Notes: a model not told the origin generated them from the sequence alone. 38,214 bases of DNA from CAYQTE01 sp964420285 (GCA_964420285.1 CAYQTE010000046.1:1-38214), one strand, 5' to 3'. Shown: positions 16,959-25,150, numbered from the stretch's first letter. Numbers and translations: made by a program.

Positions 16959-18190
16959 TACTAAGCGATCTGGCCGGCCATTGGCTTACTCTGCTGGTGA
17001 ATGTCGCCTGCCAGAGCGTGGTGCTCGGAATTGTCTGGGCGATGGCGATGCTCGTGACCGGGCGGGCATCGGCGTCGCTGCGCTGCCTCATCACGAGTAC
17101 GGCCGTCGTCGCACTGCTGGCGCTTCCGCTAACGGCGGCGACAATTCCCGCCTGGCGAATCACGTGGATGAATCGCACCGCGCCAGGTCGGGCAATAGCA
17201 CCCCGCCCGCCGGCCGCAGCGCCTGCGGCGGAGACGTCGCTTGCGCCGCCGGTCGCGGGTTCCGTACATGGGTCGACGCCGGACTCACACAGCCCGGCCG
17301 CACAAACGCGGCCGGATTGGGCTCTGGTGATTTTTCTGATTTGGATGGCCGGGGTGGCTGTGGCCGCAATGAGATTGTGTCTGGCGATGCGTGGCGTTGC
17401 ACGTCTGACCCGTGCGTGCGTGCCGATCGACGACCAAAGCGTACGCCGGCAAATCGACGATTCGGGCCTGCGTCGCCCGGTTCGCGCGCTTTTGAGCGTC
17501 GCGGATTGTCCGCCGTTAACATGGGGCCAATTTCATCCGGTTCTGGTTCTGCCCGCATGCTCGCGAGATTGGCCGGCCGAGCGTCTTGGCGCGGTGGTCG
17601 CCCATGAGATCGCTCATATCCGCCGCGATGACTGGCTGTTGCATATCGCGGGCGAGTTCGCCTGCTGCCTGTACTGGTTTCATCCGCTCGCCTGGATGCT
17701 GGCGCGGCGGCTGGGCATCGAGAGCGAACGCGCCTGCGACGACTGCGTGCTTCTGGCCGGTGTGCCGTCGTCCGATTACGCGACGCATCTTGTCGATGTG
17801 CTGCGCGATCTGCGCGACTCGCGCCATCGCGCCGGGGCGGCGCTGGCGATGGCGTCGCGCCAGAGTCTGGTTCACGGCCGGGTGGAGGCGATCCTGGACG
17901 CCCGCCGCAATCGTCACGTCGCGACGCGGGCGATGATCGTTCTGGCATTGGTGCTGGCCGCTCTGCTGGTTCTCCCGCTGGGGGCGTGCAAGCCCCCAAC
18001 TGAAAGCATCACAACCACCGCGCCAAGCACATCGGCCGGTTCACAGGCACAAACCGATTCGCCGCCGGCCGCTCTGTTGCCGCCGGCGACCGGCCCCGCC
18101 GGCGTTCTGCCGCCTCCCGCGAGCGGACATTCGACCACCGCGCTCAATGGCCCCGGGCCTGCGGCGCCGGATTCACTCGCATGGCCATGA
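16955..18190 (+). CDS. BlaR1-like M56 membrane metallopeptidase without the penicillin-sensor domain
   Basis: A 411-residue integral membrane protein. Hydrophobic segments lie near residues 10-35, 45-64, 122-145 and 327-347. The zinc motif AHEIAHIRRDD has His217, Glu218 and His221; LGIESERACDD near 250-260 supplies the likely third ligand. BlaR1 normally carries a C-terminal transpeptidase-like sensor after the last membrane segment; here there is only a Pro/Thr-rich tail of about 60 residues, so it cannot sense beta-lactams in the known way. The tail begins with LPLGACKPP, which resembles an internal lipobox. The overlap with blaI indicates a two-gene signalling unit in which this protease inactivates the repressor. 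The signal is unknown. Confidence 0.88.
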   Translation: MILSDLAGHWLTLLVNVACQSVVLGIVWAMAMLVTGRASASLRCLITSTAVVALLALPLTAATIPAWRITWMNRTAPGRAIAPRPPAAAPAAETSLAPPVAGSVHGSTPDSHSPAAQTRPDWALVIFLIWMAGVAVAAMRLCLAMRGVARLTRACVPIDDQSVRRQIDDSGLRRPVRALLSVADCPPLTWGQFHPVLVLPACSRDWPAERLGAVVAHEIAHIRRDDWLLHIAGEFACCLYWFHPLAWMLARRLGIESERACDDCVLLAGVPSSDYATHLVDVLRDLRDSRHRAGAALAMASRQSLVHGRVEAILDARRNRHVATRAMIVLALVLAALLVLPLGACKPPTESITTTAPSTSAGSQAQTDSPPAALLPPATGPAGVLPPPASGHSTTALNGPGPAAPDSLAWP

Positions 18191-18491
18191 ATCACCGGCT
18201 GAAAAAATTTCTCCTGCTGTTGTCCCGCGGAGAATTTGGGCGATAATGTGGGCGTACGGAAGTTCTGCGGTGTTCGTGATTGGAGAGCCCATATTTGGTT
18301 AAACCTATAATCAACCCTTGGGGCTGATCGCCAGCCGGGCGCATGCCCGCGGTTTGCCGATTTCGGCAGCAACGACGGGAAGTAAACGGCTGGAATGACG
18401 AGAGAACCCTCTCGATCGATCCGCACCCACCTTTTTCAAAGGGTTTGATCAGACGGCTCTCACACGGCAGTTGTGGATATTCCGTATTTTT
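18191..18491. other. Convergent intergenic region with a short repeat
   Basis: Between the M56 gene and the convergent methyltransferase gene I see no credible ORF. The only recognisable element is CACCCACCTTTTTCAAAGGG (18424-18443), a decayed copy of a widespread hairpin repeat whose translation reads PPFSKG. Short stems GGGCGCATGCCC and GCCGATTTCGGC lie near 18338-18366. No terminator with a T run is evident for either gene. Confidence 0.6.
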
Positions 18492-19211
18492 TTACCGCCG
18501 CGCCAACCGCATCAGGCGAATGGTTCTCCCAGCGTCGATCAGGCGGGTGGTTTCCTGATCGACCTTCCAGCCGTGACTCTGGGCGAATTGGGGGAATTCG
18601 TCGGCGGCGGATCGGTTGGGCTCGGCCAGCAAAACGTGACCGCCTTCCTTGGCGTGTGCCTGCCAAAATTCGTCTAATTCATCCCATTGCACTCGATCAT
18701 AGATAATGTCCGCCCCGACGATCCGGTCGAAACGAGCGCCCAGGCGATCGACGCTCCAATCGACCCGGCGAACGCACGCGCGATCGCCAAACGGCAGGGC
18801 GTTGAGCCGGGCGAACAGCAGGGCATCGGCTTCGCGGTCAACCATCATCACATGTCCGGCCCCCAGCGCCGCCGCGGCCGTGCCGCATAATCCCATTCCG
18901 CAGCCCAGGTCCAGAACGGATTCGCCCGGCCGAATCGGCGGGGCGATGGTGTGTTTCCCCTGCAGGCAATCCGACAATGCGGTGGCACTGTCCCACACCT
19001 GTGCCCAGTAGGGGAGATGGATTGGCCTCTGGCCCGGCGGATGCCGCGATTCCAATTCGGCCGCCCGGCTCAGCACCGAATCGGGATCGGCAATGCGATG
19101 GAATTCGATCGGAGTCGATCCCACGACGATGTTCTGGCAGACGGTCGTATATCGGCGCTGGATGCGGGCCAGCAGGCGACGGCGTTCGAGTTGCGCGGCG
19201 GTCGGGATCAC
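18492..19211 (-). CDS. Class I SAM-dependent methyltransferase (NNT1/METTL-like)
   Basis: A 239-residue protein starting at GTG 19211. The SAM-binding glycine-rich loop VLDLGCGMGLCGTAAAALGA lies at about residues 99-118, followed by the acidic strand MMVDREADAL. Upstream, HLPYWAQVWDSATALSDCL is typical of the COG3897 / lysine-methyltransferase-like group, which acts on proteins or small amines. A DIIYD motif at about 165-169 fits motif IV. The start overlaps the stop of the YIP1-family gene by four bases (GTGA), so the two are co-translated; a physical link to a membrane substrate is possible but not shown. The substrate is unknown. Confidence 0.84.
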   Translation of the reverse strand: MIPTAAQLERRRLLARIQRRYTTVCQNIVVGSTPIEFHRIADPDSVLSRAAELESRHPPGQRPIHLPYWAQVWDSATALSDCLQGKHTIAPPIRPGESVLDLGCGMGLCGTAAAALGAGHVMMVDREADALLFARLNALPFGDRACVRRVDWSVDRLGARFDRIVGADIIYDRVQWDELDEFWQAHAKEGGHVLLAEPNRSAADEFPQFAQSHGWKVDQETTRLIDAGRTIRLMRLARR

Positions 19212-19963
19212 GCGGTCTTCGTCGGAGCGTGGATGACCTGAATCGCTCCGCCAAGAAAGCCGTACGCGTACATCAGGCCGTACAAGCCATAGATGATGCC
19301 GGCGCCGACGACGCCGATGGCGATGATGGATCCGATGGTGGCGATGACGGTTGCGGCGGGCTTGATGTAGAGGCGGCGTCGGCCGGCGGCGCTCCAGAGC
19401 ACCGCCATCCAAATGACGCCGATCAGGGCGGGGAGATAAAAGGGCACAATGGCCAGCACGATCGGGGCGCAGGTGTAGCCCATGACATTTTGAAAGAGCA
19501 CCGGCGGGGCCTTCTGCTTGTTGTCGCCGGTGACCAGCAGCGTATACGTTTTCCGCGCGATGAGCATGAGCAGCCACCAGATGGCCGGCATCGCGAGGGC
19601 CAGAACAGCGGCTCCTTCCCAGAAACTCTGGGCGTCGAGCGTGTATTGGGCGGGCTGCGAGCGGGCTTGCATGAACGTGACGGCCGATTGCGTCAGCACC
19701 GCCAGCGACAACATCATCCCGCAGCCGATGACAAACGTATTGACGTCGGAGCCGGTCTCGGGACGGCGGATATGATCGATCAGGAGCATCGGGGACGAAA
19801 GTGCCCGGCCGATGGTCTTGAAGAATGCGGAGACCAGGCCGATCTCACCGCGATTTTCCCAGGGTGTTCCCGGCCCGGGTCGCATGAGGTCGTAGTGTCC
19901 CTCGCGTTTTTTTTGAAATGCGGCGATCTTTACGTCGGCGGGCACATCGGGTTTCCTGGTCAT
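19208..19963 (-). CDS. YIP1-family polytopic membrane protein
   Basis: A 251-residue protein with a soluble N-terminus of about 60 residues and four to five membrane segments: FVIGCGMMLSLAVLTQSAVT (about 77-96), AAVLALAMPAIWWLLMLIA (about 118-136), IVLALVPFYLP-like (about 167-190) and TVIATIGSIIAIGVVGAGII (about 204-223). The arrangement and the central region VTGDNKQKAPPVLFQNVMGYT fit the Yip1 domain seen in many bacterial proteins of unknown role. The ATG at 19963 follows GGAGCTTGCC, a good binding site. It is the first gene of a two-gene unit with the methyltransferase. Confidence 0.75.
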   Translation of the reverse strand: MTRKPDVPADVKIAAFQKKREGHYDLMRPGPGTPWENRGEIGLVSAFFKTIGRALSSPMLLIDHIRRPETGSDVNTFVIGCGMMLSLAVLTQSAVTFMQARSQPAQYTLDAQSFWEGAAVLALAMPAIWWLLMLIARKTYTLLVTGDNKQKAPPVLFQNVMGYTCAPIVLAIVPFYLPALIGVIWMAVLWSAAGRRRLYIKPAATVIATIGSIIAIGVVGAGIIYGLYGLMYAYGFLGGAIQVIHAPTKTA

Positions 19964-20119
19964 GGCAAGCTCCGGTTCGGATCGGCATCTCCAGCCGCAC
20001 CAGCGCCCGCGCCAAAGACCGCGCGAGCCGGCCGCGACACCGACAGGCCATCAGGATACGCCTTTGCCCCCCGCGTGGCCATTGCGCGGCGACCGAATCG
20101 TCTGAAGTATGCGGGACGC

Positions 20120-20653
20120 TCAATTCGCGCCGGATGTTGAATCGAGCCATGTCCCCGGCTCGTCAACCAGGACATCAGAGTTACCCCGCACAACCCTCAG
20201 CCGCCCCTGCTCAAGGACTTGGTATGTCACGTTGCCGCTCTTGAACACGTAGCCCATGAATCGACCTGGGGTGCCATCCGCGTCGACCATGTTGTGCCAG
20301 TCGGACCCAGTGAGGCGGAGGCTCTGCCCGGTATTCCTCGAGATGCCGTAATACTTTACATCGTTCCAAGTGACTTCGCCCTCCGGCCGATTGTCGGTGA
20401 TGGTCACTACGAAATTCTTCGTTACCAAAGTTCTCTCGTTCGTATCCGCCGTTTTGAGGTTCGGTACCTGCGACGGTGAGATCGCTACGCTCTTCACTCT
20501 GGCTGGCGGCGCGGATCGATCAACGGTCGCCGTGACGGTTGGCGTTGGCTGGGTTGCTGGGGGATTGGTCGTGGCGACGTAAACACGTTGGGAGGCGTGG
20601 TCGCAGCCTTGCAGAGCGAACAGAGCAAGAAGAACGGCACTGGCGAATTTCAT
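20120..20653 (-). CDS. Hypothetical lipoprotein
   Basis: A 177-residue precursor with a type II signal peptide: MKFASAVLLALFALQGC, with the lipobox LQGC and Cys17 as the lipidated residue. A Thr/Pro-rich spacer (TTNPPATQPTPTVTATVD) leads to a small beta-rich domain of about 120 residues (TITDNRPEGEVTWNDVKYYG, SDWHNMVDADGTPGRFMGY). I do not recognise the domain. Residue +2 after Cys is Asp, which in enteric bacteria favours inner-membrane retention; whether that rule applies here is unknown. Base composition is lower in GC than the flanking genes. No neighbour explains its role; it diverges from the FtsQ-like gene. Confidence 0.78.
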   Translation of the reverse strand: MKFASAVLLALFALQGCDHASQRVYVATTNPPATQPTPTVTATVDRSAPPARVKSVAISPSQVPNLKTADTNERTLVTKNFVVTITDNRPEGEVTWNDVKYYGISRNTGQSLRLTGSDWHNMVDADGTPGRFMGYVFKSGNVTYQVLEQGRLRVVRGNSDVLVDEPGTWLDSTSGAN

Positions 20654-20863
20654 TTTTCGTCGTCCGATAAGAAATCGTGGCAGTCAGAGTATTTATCGTC
20701 GTCCGCCACCGGGCGGCATGAGCGACACCGCGCGCGAACGTGCTACCTCGTCGCCGGCCGCATTGATTGCAGCAACCGCCCCCGCCGGTCCGATAAATGT
20801 CTTGTGTCTCGCGCCACACGCGCCAATGGTGTCGGTTCCGGATCGGCCGCAGGCCGGCGGGGG

Positions 20864-21784
20864 ATGCGTATCGCCACGTTGGGGATGGTTTGGGCGCTGG
20901 CGGGGATCGCGATAGGGGCGGGGTATTACCAGGTGCGGCAGTACGTCGATCGGCAGCTTGTCTTCCCGATCTCGCCGCCGCGCGTGATCCTGGTCAATCA
21001 GCCCGACTGGATGAGCGACCGGCTCGCCCAGCAGATCATTCAGACGGTGCGGCCGGCCGGTACGCATTCGGCGTTCGATCAGCAACTGCTCATGGACATC
21101 AACGGGCTGCTGCAAGCCAATCCGTGGGTTCGCCGGGTGAATCAGGTGCGTCGCGTGTACGGCAACAGCCCCGGCGACGCCGTTGAAGTCGATTGCGATT
21201 ATCGCGCGCCGGTGGCTCTGGTGCGCTGGGCGAACGACTACATCCTCGTTGATGGCGAGGGATATCAACTTCCCGAACAGTACACGGCCGAGCAACTCAA
21301 CAAGATCATGCTGGCTTCCGATGGGACGATAAGTTTGCGCGTCATCACCGGCGTTGGGCGTGCGCCGACAGGAAGCGGGACCAAGTGGCCGGGTGACGAT
21401 CTGGCCGGCGGCCTGGCAATGGTGAAGGTCCTGTACGGCCAGCCCTATGTCGAGCAGATCTGGGCGGTGAACGTGGCGAATTTCAAGGGGCGGAACGATC
21501 CGCATGGCGCGGAATTGGTTCTATTGACGCGGCAGGGGACAGAGGTTCGCTGGGGCCAGGCGCCGGGGGATCGCGACTATTTTGTCGAGGTGCCGGTGGC
21601 GCAGAAGATGCATCGGCTGGAATCGGCATGGCGCCAATACGGCCGGGTTGATGCCAATCAGCCGTGGATCGACATTCGGTTCGACAATCCAATCACGGCG
21701 ACCAAGGCCCCGCCCGCGCCGGGACCGTTGGCCGGTGCGCAGGGCACACGGCGCTCGGGGGCGCGTTCGGCTGCAATTCCATAG
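20864..21784 (+). CDS. FtsQ/DivIB-like cell division protein
   Basis: A 306-residue bitopic protein: short N-terminus, membrane segment at about residues 4-22 (ATLGMVWALAGIAIGAGYY), then a POTRA-like and beta domain. The segment NPWVRRVNQVRRVYG followed by VEVDCDYRAPVALVRWANDY and ILVDGEGYQL is the FtsQ hallmark order (PW.. R.. P..  V.. EREPVA..W.. LVD..G). The tail is Pro/Ala-rich. FtsQ links early and late divisome proteins in the periplasm. No fts, mur or ddl gene lies nearby, which is unusual for ftsQ, and many planctomycetes lack FtsZ, so a modified role is plausible. The ATG at 20864 is the first in frame; the ribosome binding site GGCGGGGG is weak. Confidence 0.6.
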   Translation: MRIATLGMVWALAGIAIGAGYYQVRQYVDRQLVFPISPPRVILVNQPDWMSDRLAQQIIQTVRPAGTHSAFDQQLLMDINGLLQANPWVRRVNQVRRVYGNSPGDAVEVDCDYRAPVALVRWANDYILVDGEGYQLPEQYTAEQLNKIMLASDGTISLRVITGVGRAPTGSGTKWPGDDLAGGLAMVKVLYGQPYVEQIWAVNVANFKGRNDPHGAELVLLTRQGTEVRWGQAPGDRDYFVEVPVAQKMHRLESAWRQYGRVDANQPWIDIRFDNPITATKAPPAPGPLAGAQGTRRSGARSAAIP

Positions 21785-21944
21785 CCGGCATTTGTTAAGC
21801 TGGAAAGTCTGCGTAATTGGCGGAATTTGTGCCGAGGGACGCTCGCAGCTTATCCAAGTTGAGGATCATCGAGCAGTTATCGATGAATCTGCCGGCATGG
21901 CCAGCAAAAAGTCGATTTTCCCGACTGGAAAAGGCGGAATCTTC

Positions 21945-21973
21945 TTGCATTGCGCCGGCCGAAAGTCGATAAC
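21945..21973 (+). promoter_or_regulatory. Candidate promoter in the ftsQ-nuoI gap
   Basis: TTGCAT (21945-21950), a 17-base spacer and GATAAC (21968-21973). The -35 word and spacing equal those of the nuoI promoter at 22266. Transcription would start near 21980. Confidence 0.4.
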
Positions 21974-21979
21974 TTTGAG

Positions 21980-22258
21980 CAACAATAAATCATCGGGATC
22001 GATCGTTAAATGCAGGCGGGCGGAAGTCGCGCACGGGGATGGCGTGCCGGAGGCCGTTGGCTTGGGCAGAATTCAGTTCGTGCGTCAGGGGGATGGCGAG
22101 AGTTGCGGACAAAGAGGATTACCCGTCAGGTCGGCCTTTGGCGCGGCATGGCGTGCCAGCCGAGCTTGGATCGCGATTTCGACTTGGCCGGCCGGCGATT
22201 GGCGTGAAACTGTTTCAGGTTCCGGTTCTACGTGGGTGAGAACCGGAACCTCTTTTTT
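21980..22258 (+). ncRNA. Candidate non-coding transcript between the FtsQ-like gene and nuoI
   Basis: A promoter-like element at 21945-21973 and a very strong intrinsic terminator at 22217-22258 bound about 280 bases with no convincing gene; the two short plus-strand frames here (from 22010 and 22039) have no ribosome binding site and random composition. GTGCCGGAGGCCG (22044-22056) can pair along all 13 positions with CGGCCTTTGGCGC (22132-22144), counting three G-U pairs, closing a 75-base loop domain. ATGGCGTGCC occurs twice (22039-22048, 22148-22157). Length is compatible with a 6S-like or other small RNA, but I cannot recognise a family. Alternatively it is just a long 3' end of the upstream gene. 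Confidence 0.4.
22217..22258 (+). terminator. Strong rho-independent terminator upstream of nuoI
   Basis: AGGTTCCGGTTCT (22217-22229) and AGAACCGGAACCT (22239-22251) form a perfect 13-bp stem around a 9-base loop, followed by C and six T (22253-22258). The upstream coding stop is 430 bases away, so it more likely ends a separate transcript. Confidence 0.92.
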
Positions 22259-22265
22259 GCGCGGA

Positions 22266-22294
22266 TTGCATTGCCGTGAGCCACCAGCCATAAT
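22266..22294 (+). promoter_or_regulatory. sigma70-type promoter of nuoI
   Basis: TTGCAT (22266-22271), a 17-base spacer and CATAAT (22289-22294, 5/6 match). The predicted start near 22301 leaves room for GGAGG at 22308-22312 before the ATG at 22319. Confidence 0.65.
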
Positions 22295-22318
22295 GCACTG
22301 GTTTCACGGAGGCCGTAT

Positions 22319-22897
22319 ATGCCCGATACCGTCGCAGGTTATTTCCGCGACATCTACGACAGCGTGAAGTCGATCTCGATCGGCATGAAGATCACGCTCA
22401 AGTACTGCTTTCAAAAGACAGTTACGGTGCAATATCCCGAGCAGCACCTGACGTTTGCACCGCGTTATCGGGGCATCCACGAATTTGAAGCCGACCGCTG
22501 CATCGCCTGCGATATGTGCGCCAAGGCCTGCCCGGTTGATTGCATCTATATTGACAAGTCGGCCGCCCGCAAGATCGACAAGAAGACCGGCAAGGCTGCG
22601 GGGGGCGAACTGATCCGATTCGCCATTGATTACAGTAAATGTCTGTTTTGTGCCCTTTGCACCGAGCCGTGCCCCACGGAATGTATTCACATGGGCAAGC
22701 TGCACGACTTGTCGAGTTATTCGCGCGAGGATGTGGTGGTGGAGTTCGCCCAGCTTGACAAAAAGGGCCTGCGGACGCCAATTCCGCTTTGGCTTGAGAA
22801 AAATGCCCCTACAATCCCCTGGGTGAAGGAAGAATACGACCGAGTGAAGAGCGGTAAATTGGCGACACGGGCGGCTGATATTCCAGTCGTCAAATGA
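22319..22897 (+). CDS. nuoI: NADH-quinone oxidoreductase subunit I (8Fe ferredoxin type)
   Basis: A 192-residue protein with two classical 4Fe-4S motifs: CIACDMCAKACP (Cys61, 64, 67, 71) and CLFCALCTEPCP (Cys108, 111, 114, 118). The N-terminus with SIGMKITLKYCF and YPEQHLTFAPRYRGIHEFEA is the NuoI/TYKY signature, which sets it apart from simple ferredoxins. NuoI carries electrons through clusters N6a and N6b in the peripheral arm of complex I. It stands alone here, with its own promoter and a terminator just upstream, so the rest of the nuo genes must lie elsewhere. The ATG at 22319 follows CGGAGGCCGTAT. Confidence 0.93.
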   Translation: MPDTVAGYFRDIYDSVKSISIGMKITLKYCFQKTVTVQYPEQHLTFAPRYRGIHEFEADRCIACDMCAKACPVDCIYIDKSAARKIDKKTGKAAGGELIRFAIDYSKCLFCALCTEPCPTECIHMGKLHDLSSYSREDVVVEFAQLDKKGLRTPIPLWLEKNAPTIPWVKEEYDRVKSGKLATRAADIPVVK

Positions 22898-22960
22898 GTT
22901 GTTGGCGACAATAAAGACGGCCGGTGCGGCGTTTGGAAAGAAGTAGCGGCCGTATGGCAC

Positions 22961-23533
22961 ATGGCTATACGACGTGAGATACCCGCGAGGGTGACAGACG
23001 AGTTTCTGGTCCAGCAGTTGCGGGCCGGTGACGCTGCCGCCGGCGACGAATTGATTCGTCGCCACAGCCAGGCGTTGTTGCGGTATCTCAACCGGCTGAC
23101 GGGAAGCGAGCACTTGGCCGAGGATTTGCACCAGCAATGCTGGCTCAGCGCTCTTCAGCACTTGGACCGATTCAATGCAGAATCGAGCAGCGGTGGTTTC
23201 AAGGCCTGGCTGTTTCGGATCGCCACCAACAAGGCACATGACCTGTGGCGGTCGGGCGGGCGCGATAAGGCGGCTCGGCAGGGGTATTCGCACGTTGTCG
23301 ATCACGAGGGTGCTGCCGCCGGAGTTGAATTGGAATCTTCCGAAGCGGCGCAGAAGCTTCGTGCCGCCATTGACCAGTTGCCGGAAAATCAGAAGCAGGT
23401 GGTTCTGTTGCGGTATTACAGCGGCATGAAATTCGTGCAGATCGCCGATTTAATCGGCTGTCCGCTGAACACGGCCCTGGGCCGGATGCACAAGGCCGTG
23501 CTGAAACTCAAACAGGTGCTTGCAGAAGAATAA
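22961..23533 (+). CDS. ECF-type RNA polymerase sigma factor
   Basis: A 190-residue sigma70-family factor with only regions 2 and 4. Region 2 spans about residues 12-97 (DEFLVQQLRAGDAAAGDELI, HLAEDLHQQCWLSALQHLDR, FKAWLFRIATNKAHDLWR). Region 4 spans about 132-187 (AAIDQLPENQKQVVLLRYYS, then a helix-turn-helix with VQIADLIGCPLNTALGRMHK). It is followed 30 bases later by a membrane protein with anti-sigma layout and then an exported protein, so it probably answers an envelope signal. The ATG at 22961 gives normal length; the ribosome binding site is weak (AAGTAGCGGCCG). No autoregulated promoter could be picked out. Confidence 0.9.
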   Translation: MAIRREIPARVTDEFLVQQLRAGDAAAGDELIRRHSQALLRYLNRLTGSEHLAEDLHQQCWLSALQHLDRFNAESSSGGFKAWLFRIATNKAHDLWRSGGRDKAARQGYSHVVDHEGAAAGVELESSEAAQKLRAAIDQLPENQKQVVLLRYYSGMKFVQIADLIGCPLNTALGRMHKAVLKLKQVLAEE

Positions 23534-23563
23534 CCGGCCAGGTCGGCCGGATAAGGGCATGGC

Positions 23564-24205
23564 ATGAGAGACCTGACAGCGAGGCTGGGCGATGCCGAAT
23601 CGGTGTTGCTGCTTTATCTGGCCGGCGAGCTATCGGCCGACGAGCGATCCCGCGTCGATGAGGCACTGGCCAACGACGCGGGCCTGCGCGACGTGCTGAT
23701 GCGGCTGCGCGCGATGCTCGACGAATGCGATGGGGCGCTGGCTCGTTTGGACGAAGCGGATTTTGACAGCCAGGCCATGCGACTCGATCGCCAGGCCGCC
23801 GTCGATGCTCGTGCCAGTGAGGTCGTTCGCAACTGGATCGCCCAGCCCCGTGCGGCCGCCGAACCCCTTCGGCGGCGCACCCGCGACGCACCGGTGTGGA
23901 CCTATCCATTCGCCGCCGCCGCGGCGATCCTCCTGGGCTTCCTGATCTATTGGGGCCGGGCCCCCGTGGGCAACCCGGTTGTGGCTCACCAGGATATGTC
24001 GCCCACGACCGCCCCGGCCGACGATCTGGCTGCCGCCGATGTTGCCACGCCTGTCACGGCGATGCTTTTCCCAACGACAAATCCCGGCACGGATCTCAAT
24101 CTGGTGATGGCCTGGGCGGACGATTTCAATGACATGCAGAGTCTGGGTTCGTCCGCCGCCGAGCTGCCAGTGGCGCCCGATGCGCCAGCGCAGGTAAACC
24201 CCTAA
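23564..24205 (+). CDS. Putative membrane anti-sigma factor
   Basis: A 213-residue bitopic protein directly downstream of the sigma gene. The N-terminus LLLYLAGELSADERSRVDEA resembles anti-sigma domains (L..Y.dGeLs..e...ve), about 100 cytoplasmic residues follow, then one membrane segment at about 112-130 (WTYPFAAAAAILLGFLIYW) and a periplasmic Thr/Pro/Ala-rich tail of about 80 residues. It has no HxxxCxxC motif, so it is not a zinc-type anti-sigma. The single Cys is at about residue 54. Anti-sigma function is inferred from position and layout. The ATG at 23564 follows AAGGGCATGGC. Confidence 0.75.
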   Translation: MRDLTARLGDAESVLLLYLAGELSADERSRVDEALANDAGLRDVLMRLRAMLDECDGALARLDEADFDSQAMRLDRQAAVDARASEVVRNWIAQPRAAAEPLRRRTRDAPVWTYPFAAAAAILLGFLIYWGRAPVGNPVVAHQDMSPTTAPADDLAAADVATPVTAMLFPTTNPGTDLNLVMAWADDFNDMQSLGSSAAELPVAPDAPAQVNP

Positions 24206-24218
24206 CCGACACGTCACC

Positions 24219-25019
24219 ATGAACCGTATTCTCCTTTCAGTCGCGTTTGTCCTGGGCTCAGCCACGTGGGCGATGGGCCAGGCCCGAAGCGCCCCGCCCC
24301 GCCCGCCGGAATCGCGTCCCCCGGAACCCCGTGCCGGCGACCCGCGCTCGGGTCAGTCCACCGCGTCGGGCGAACGTCCGGTGGCTGCCGCACGCGGCGA
24401 TATCCGACCCAGCGCGCCAGCGCCCTCTCCGCTGGACGTGCCGCTGTCGCCCAAGGAACGTCAGGATTTCCTGGCGTTCATGAGAGAGCACGCCCCGCAC
24501 GCCCTGATGGTCCTGGCGAAGTTGCCGGCCTCGCCGGCACGCCGCGTATTGACTGCGGATTTCGTCAGCCAATGGAAGGAACTGAACTCCATCAAGAACG
24601 ACCAGGAGCTCAAAACCCTGCGCACCAATCGCATCGGCATTCAGGATGCCATCTGCCATCACATGATCGATCTGGCAGTCGCCGCGCCCGCTTCGCCGCA
24701 GGCCGCCAAGGCCGAAACCGACCTGCGCGCCAGCGTGACCGATCTGGTGAAGAACGCCATCGACGAGCGCAAGTATCGCATCGCGAAACTCAACGATCTG
24801 ATCAAACAGGAACAGAGCGCTCTGGCCAGCGAAGAGAAGGGGTTGAAGGCGGACGAGGCGTCGCAGGACAGCGCCGTTCAGGACCGCGTCAACGCCTACA
24901 ATCAGCGATCCCGGCAACTGGGCGGCATCATGGGCCCGCTTCCCGAGGATCGCGCGCTACTGGATCTCTTTTTCGGCGATAGTCCCAACCCGCCGGATTC
25001 CAATCCATCCGGGCGGTAG
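24219..25019 (+). CDS. Exported coiled-coil protein, third gene of the sigma/anti-sigma unit
   Basis: A 266-residue precursor: signal peptide MNRILLSVAFVLGSATWAMG followed by a Pro/Arg-rich linker (about 22-75), then a helical domain (PLSPKERQDFLAFMREHAPH; IDERKYRIAKLNDLIKQEQS) that should form a long coiled coil at about 165-215, and an acidic end. Position and layout recall small periplasmic sensors of the CpxP/RsrX kind that sit next to sigma/anti-sigma pairs, but I see no conserved LTxxQ motif, so the family is not established. The gene follows the anti-sigma stop by 13 bases and has no clear ribosome binding site, which suggests coupling. Confidence 0.72.
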   Translation: MNRILLSVAFVLGSATWAMGQARSAPPRPPESRPPEPRAGDPRSGQSTASGERPVAAARGDIRPSAPAPSPLDVPLSPKERQDFLAFMREHAPHALMVLAKLPASPARRVLTADFVSQWKELNSIKNDQELKTLRTNRIGIQDAICHHMIDLAVAAPASPQAAKAETDLRASVTDLVKNAIDERKYRIAKLNDLIKQEQSALASEEKGLKADEASQDSAVQDRVNAYNQRSRQLGGIMGPLPEDRALLDLFFGDSPNPPDSNPSGR

Positions 25020-25020
25020 G

Positions 25021-25086
25021 GGAAGAAGCGGGGGAGATGGGGAGTTTGCGAGCCGGGGAGAGTGGGAGCAGGGGAGAAGGGGAGAC
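25021..25086 (+). repeat. GGGGAG-type purine repeat
   Basis: Irregular repeats of GGGGAG/GGGAGA with short interruptions (AGATGGGGAG, CCGGGGAGAG, GCAGGGGAGAAGGGGAGA) fill the first 65 bases after the coiled-coil gene. Arrays of this type are known to me between genes of cyanobacteria and other phyla. Confidence 0.65.
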
Positions 25087-25150
25087 AAAAAGGCCTAAAT
25101 AAGCAAATTTCCACCACTCCCCTTCTTCGCCGCTTCTCCCTCCGCGCAGC

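Noticed and set aside
22010..22239. Two overlapping short plus-strand frames before nuoI
   Set aside because: No ribosome binding site, Arg/Gly/Trp-rich random composition, and the second frame runs into the terminator stem.
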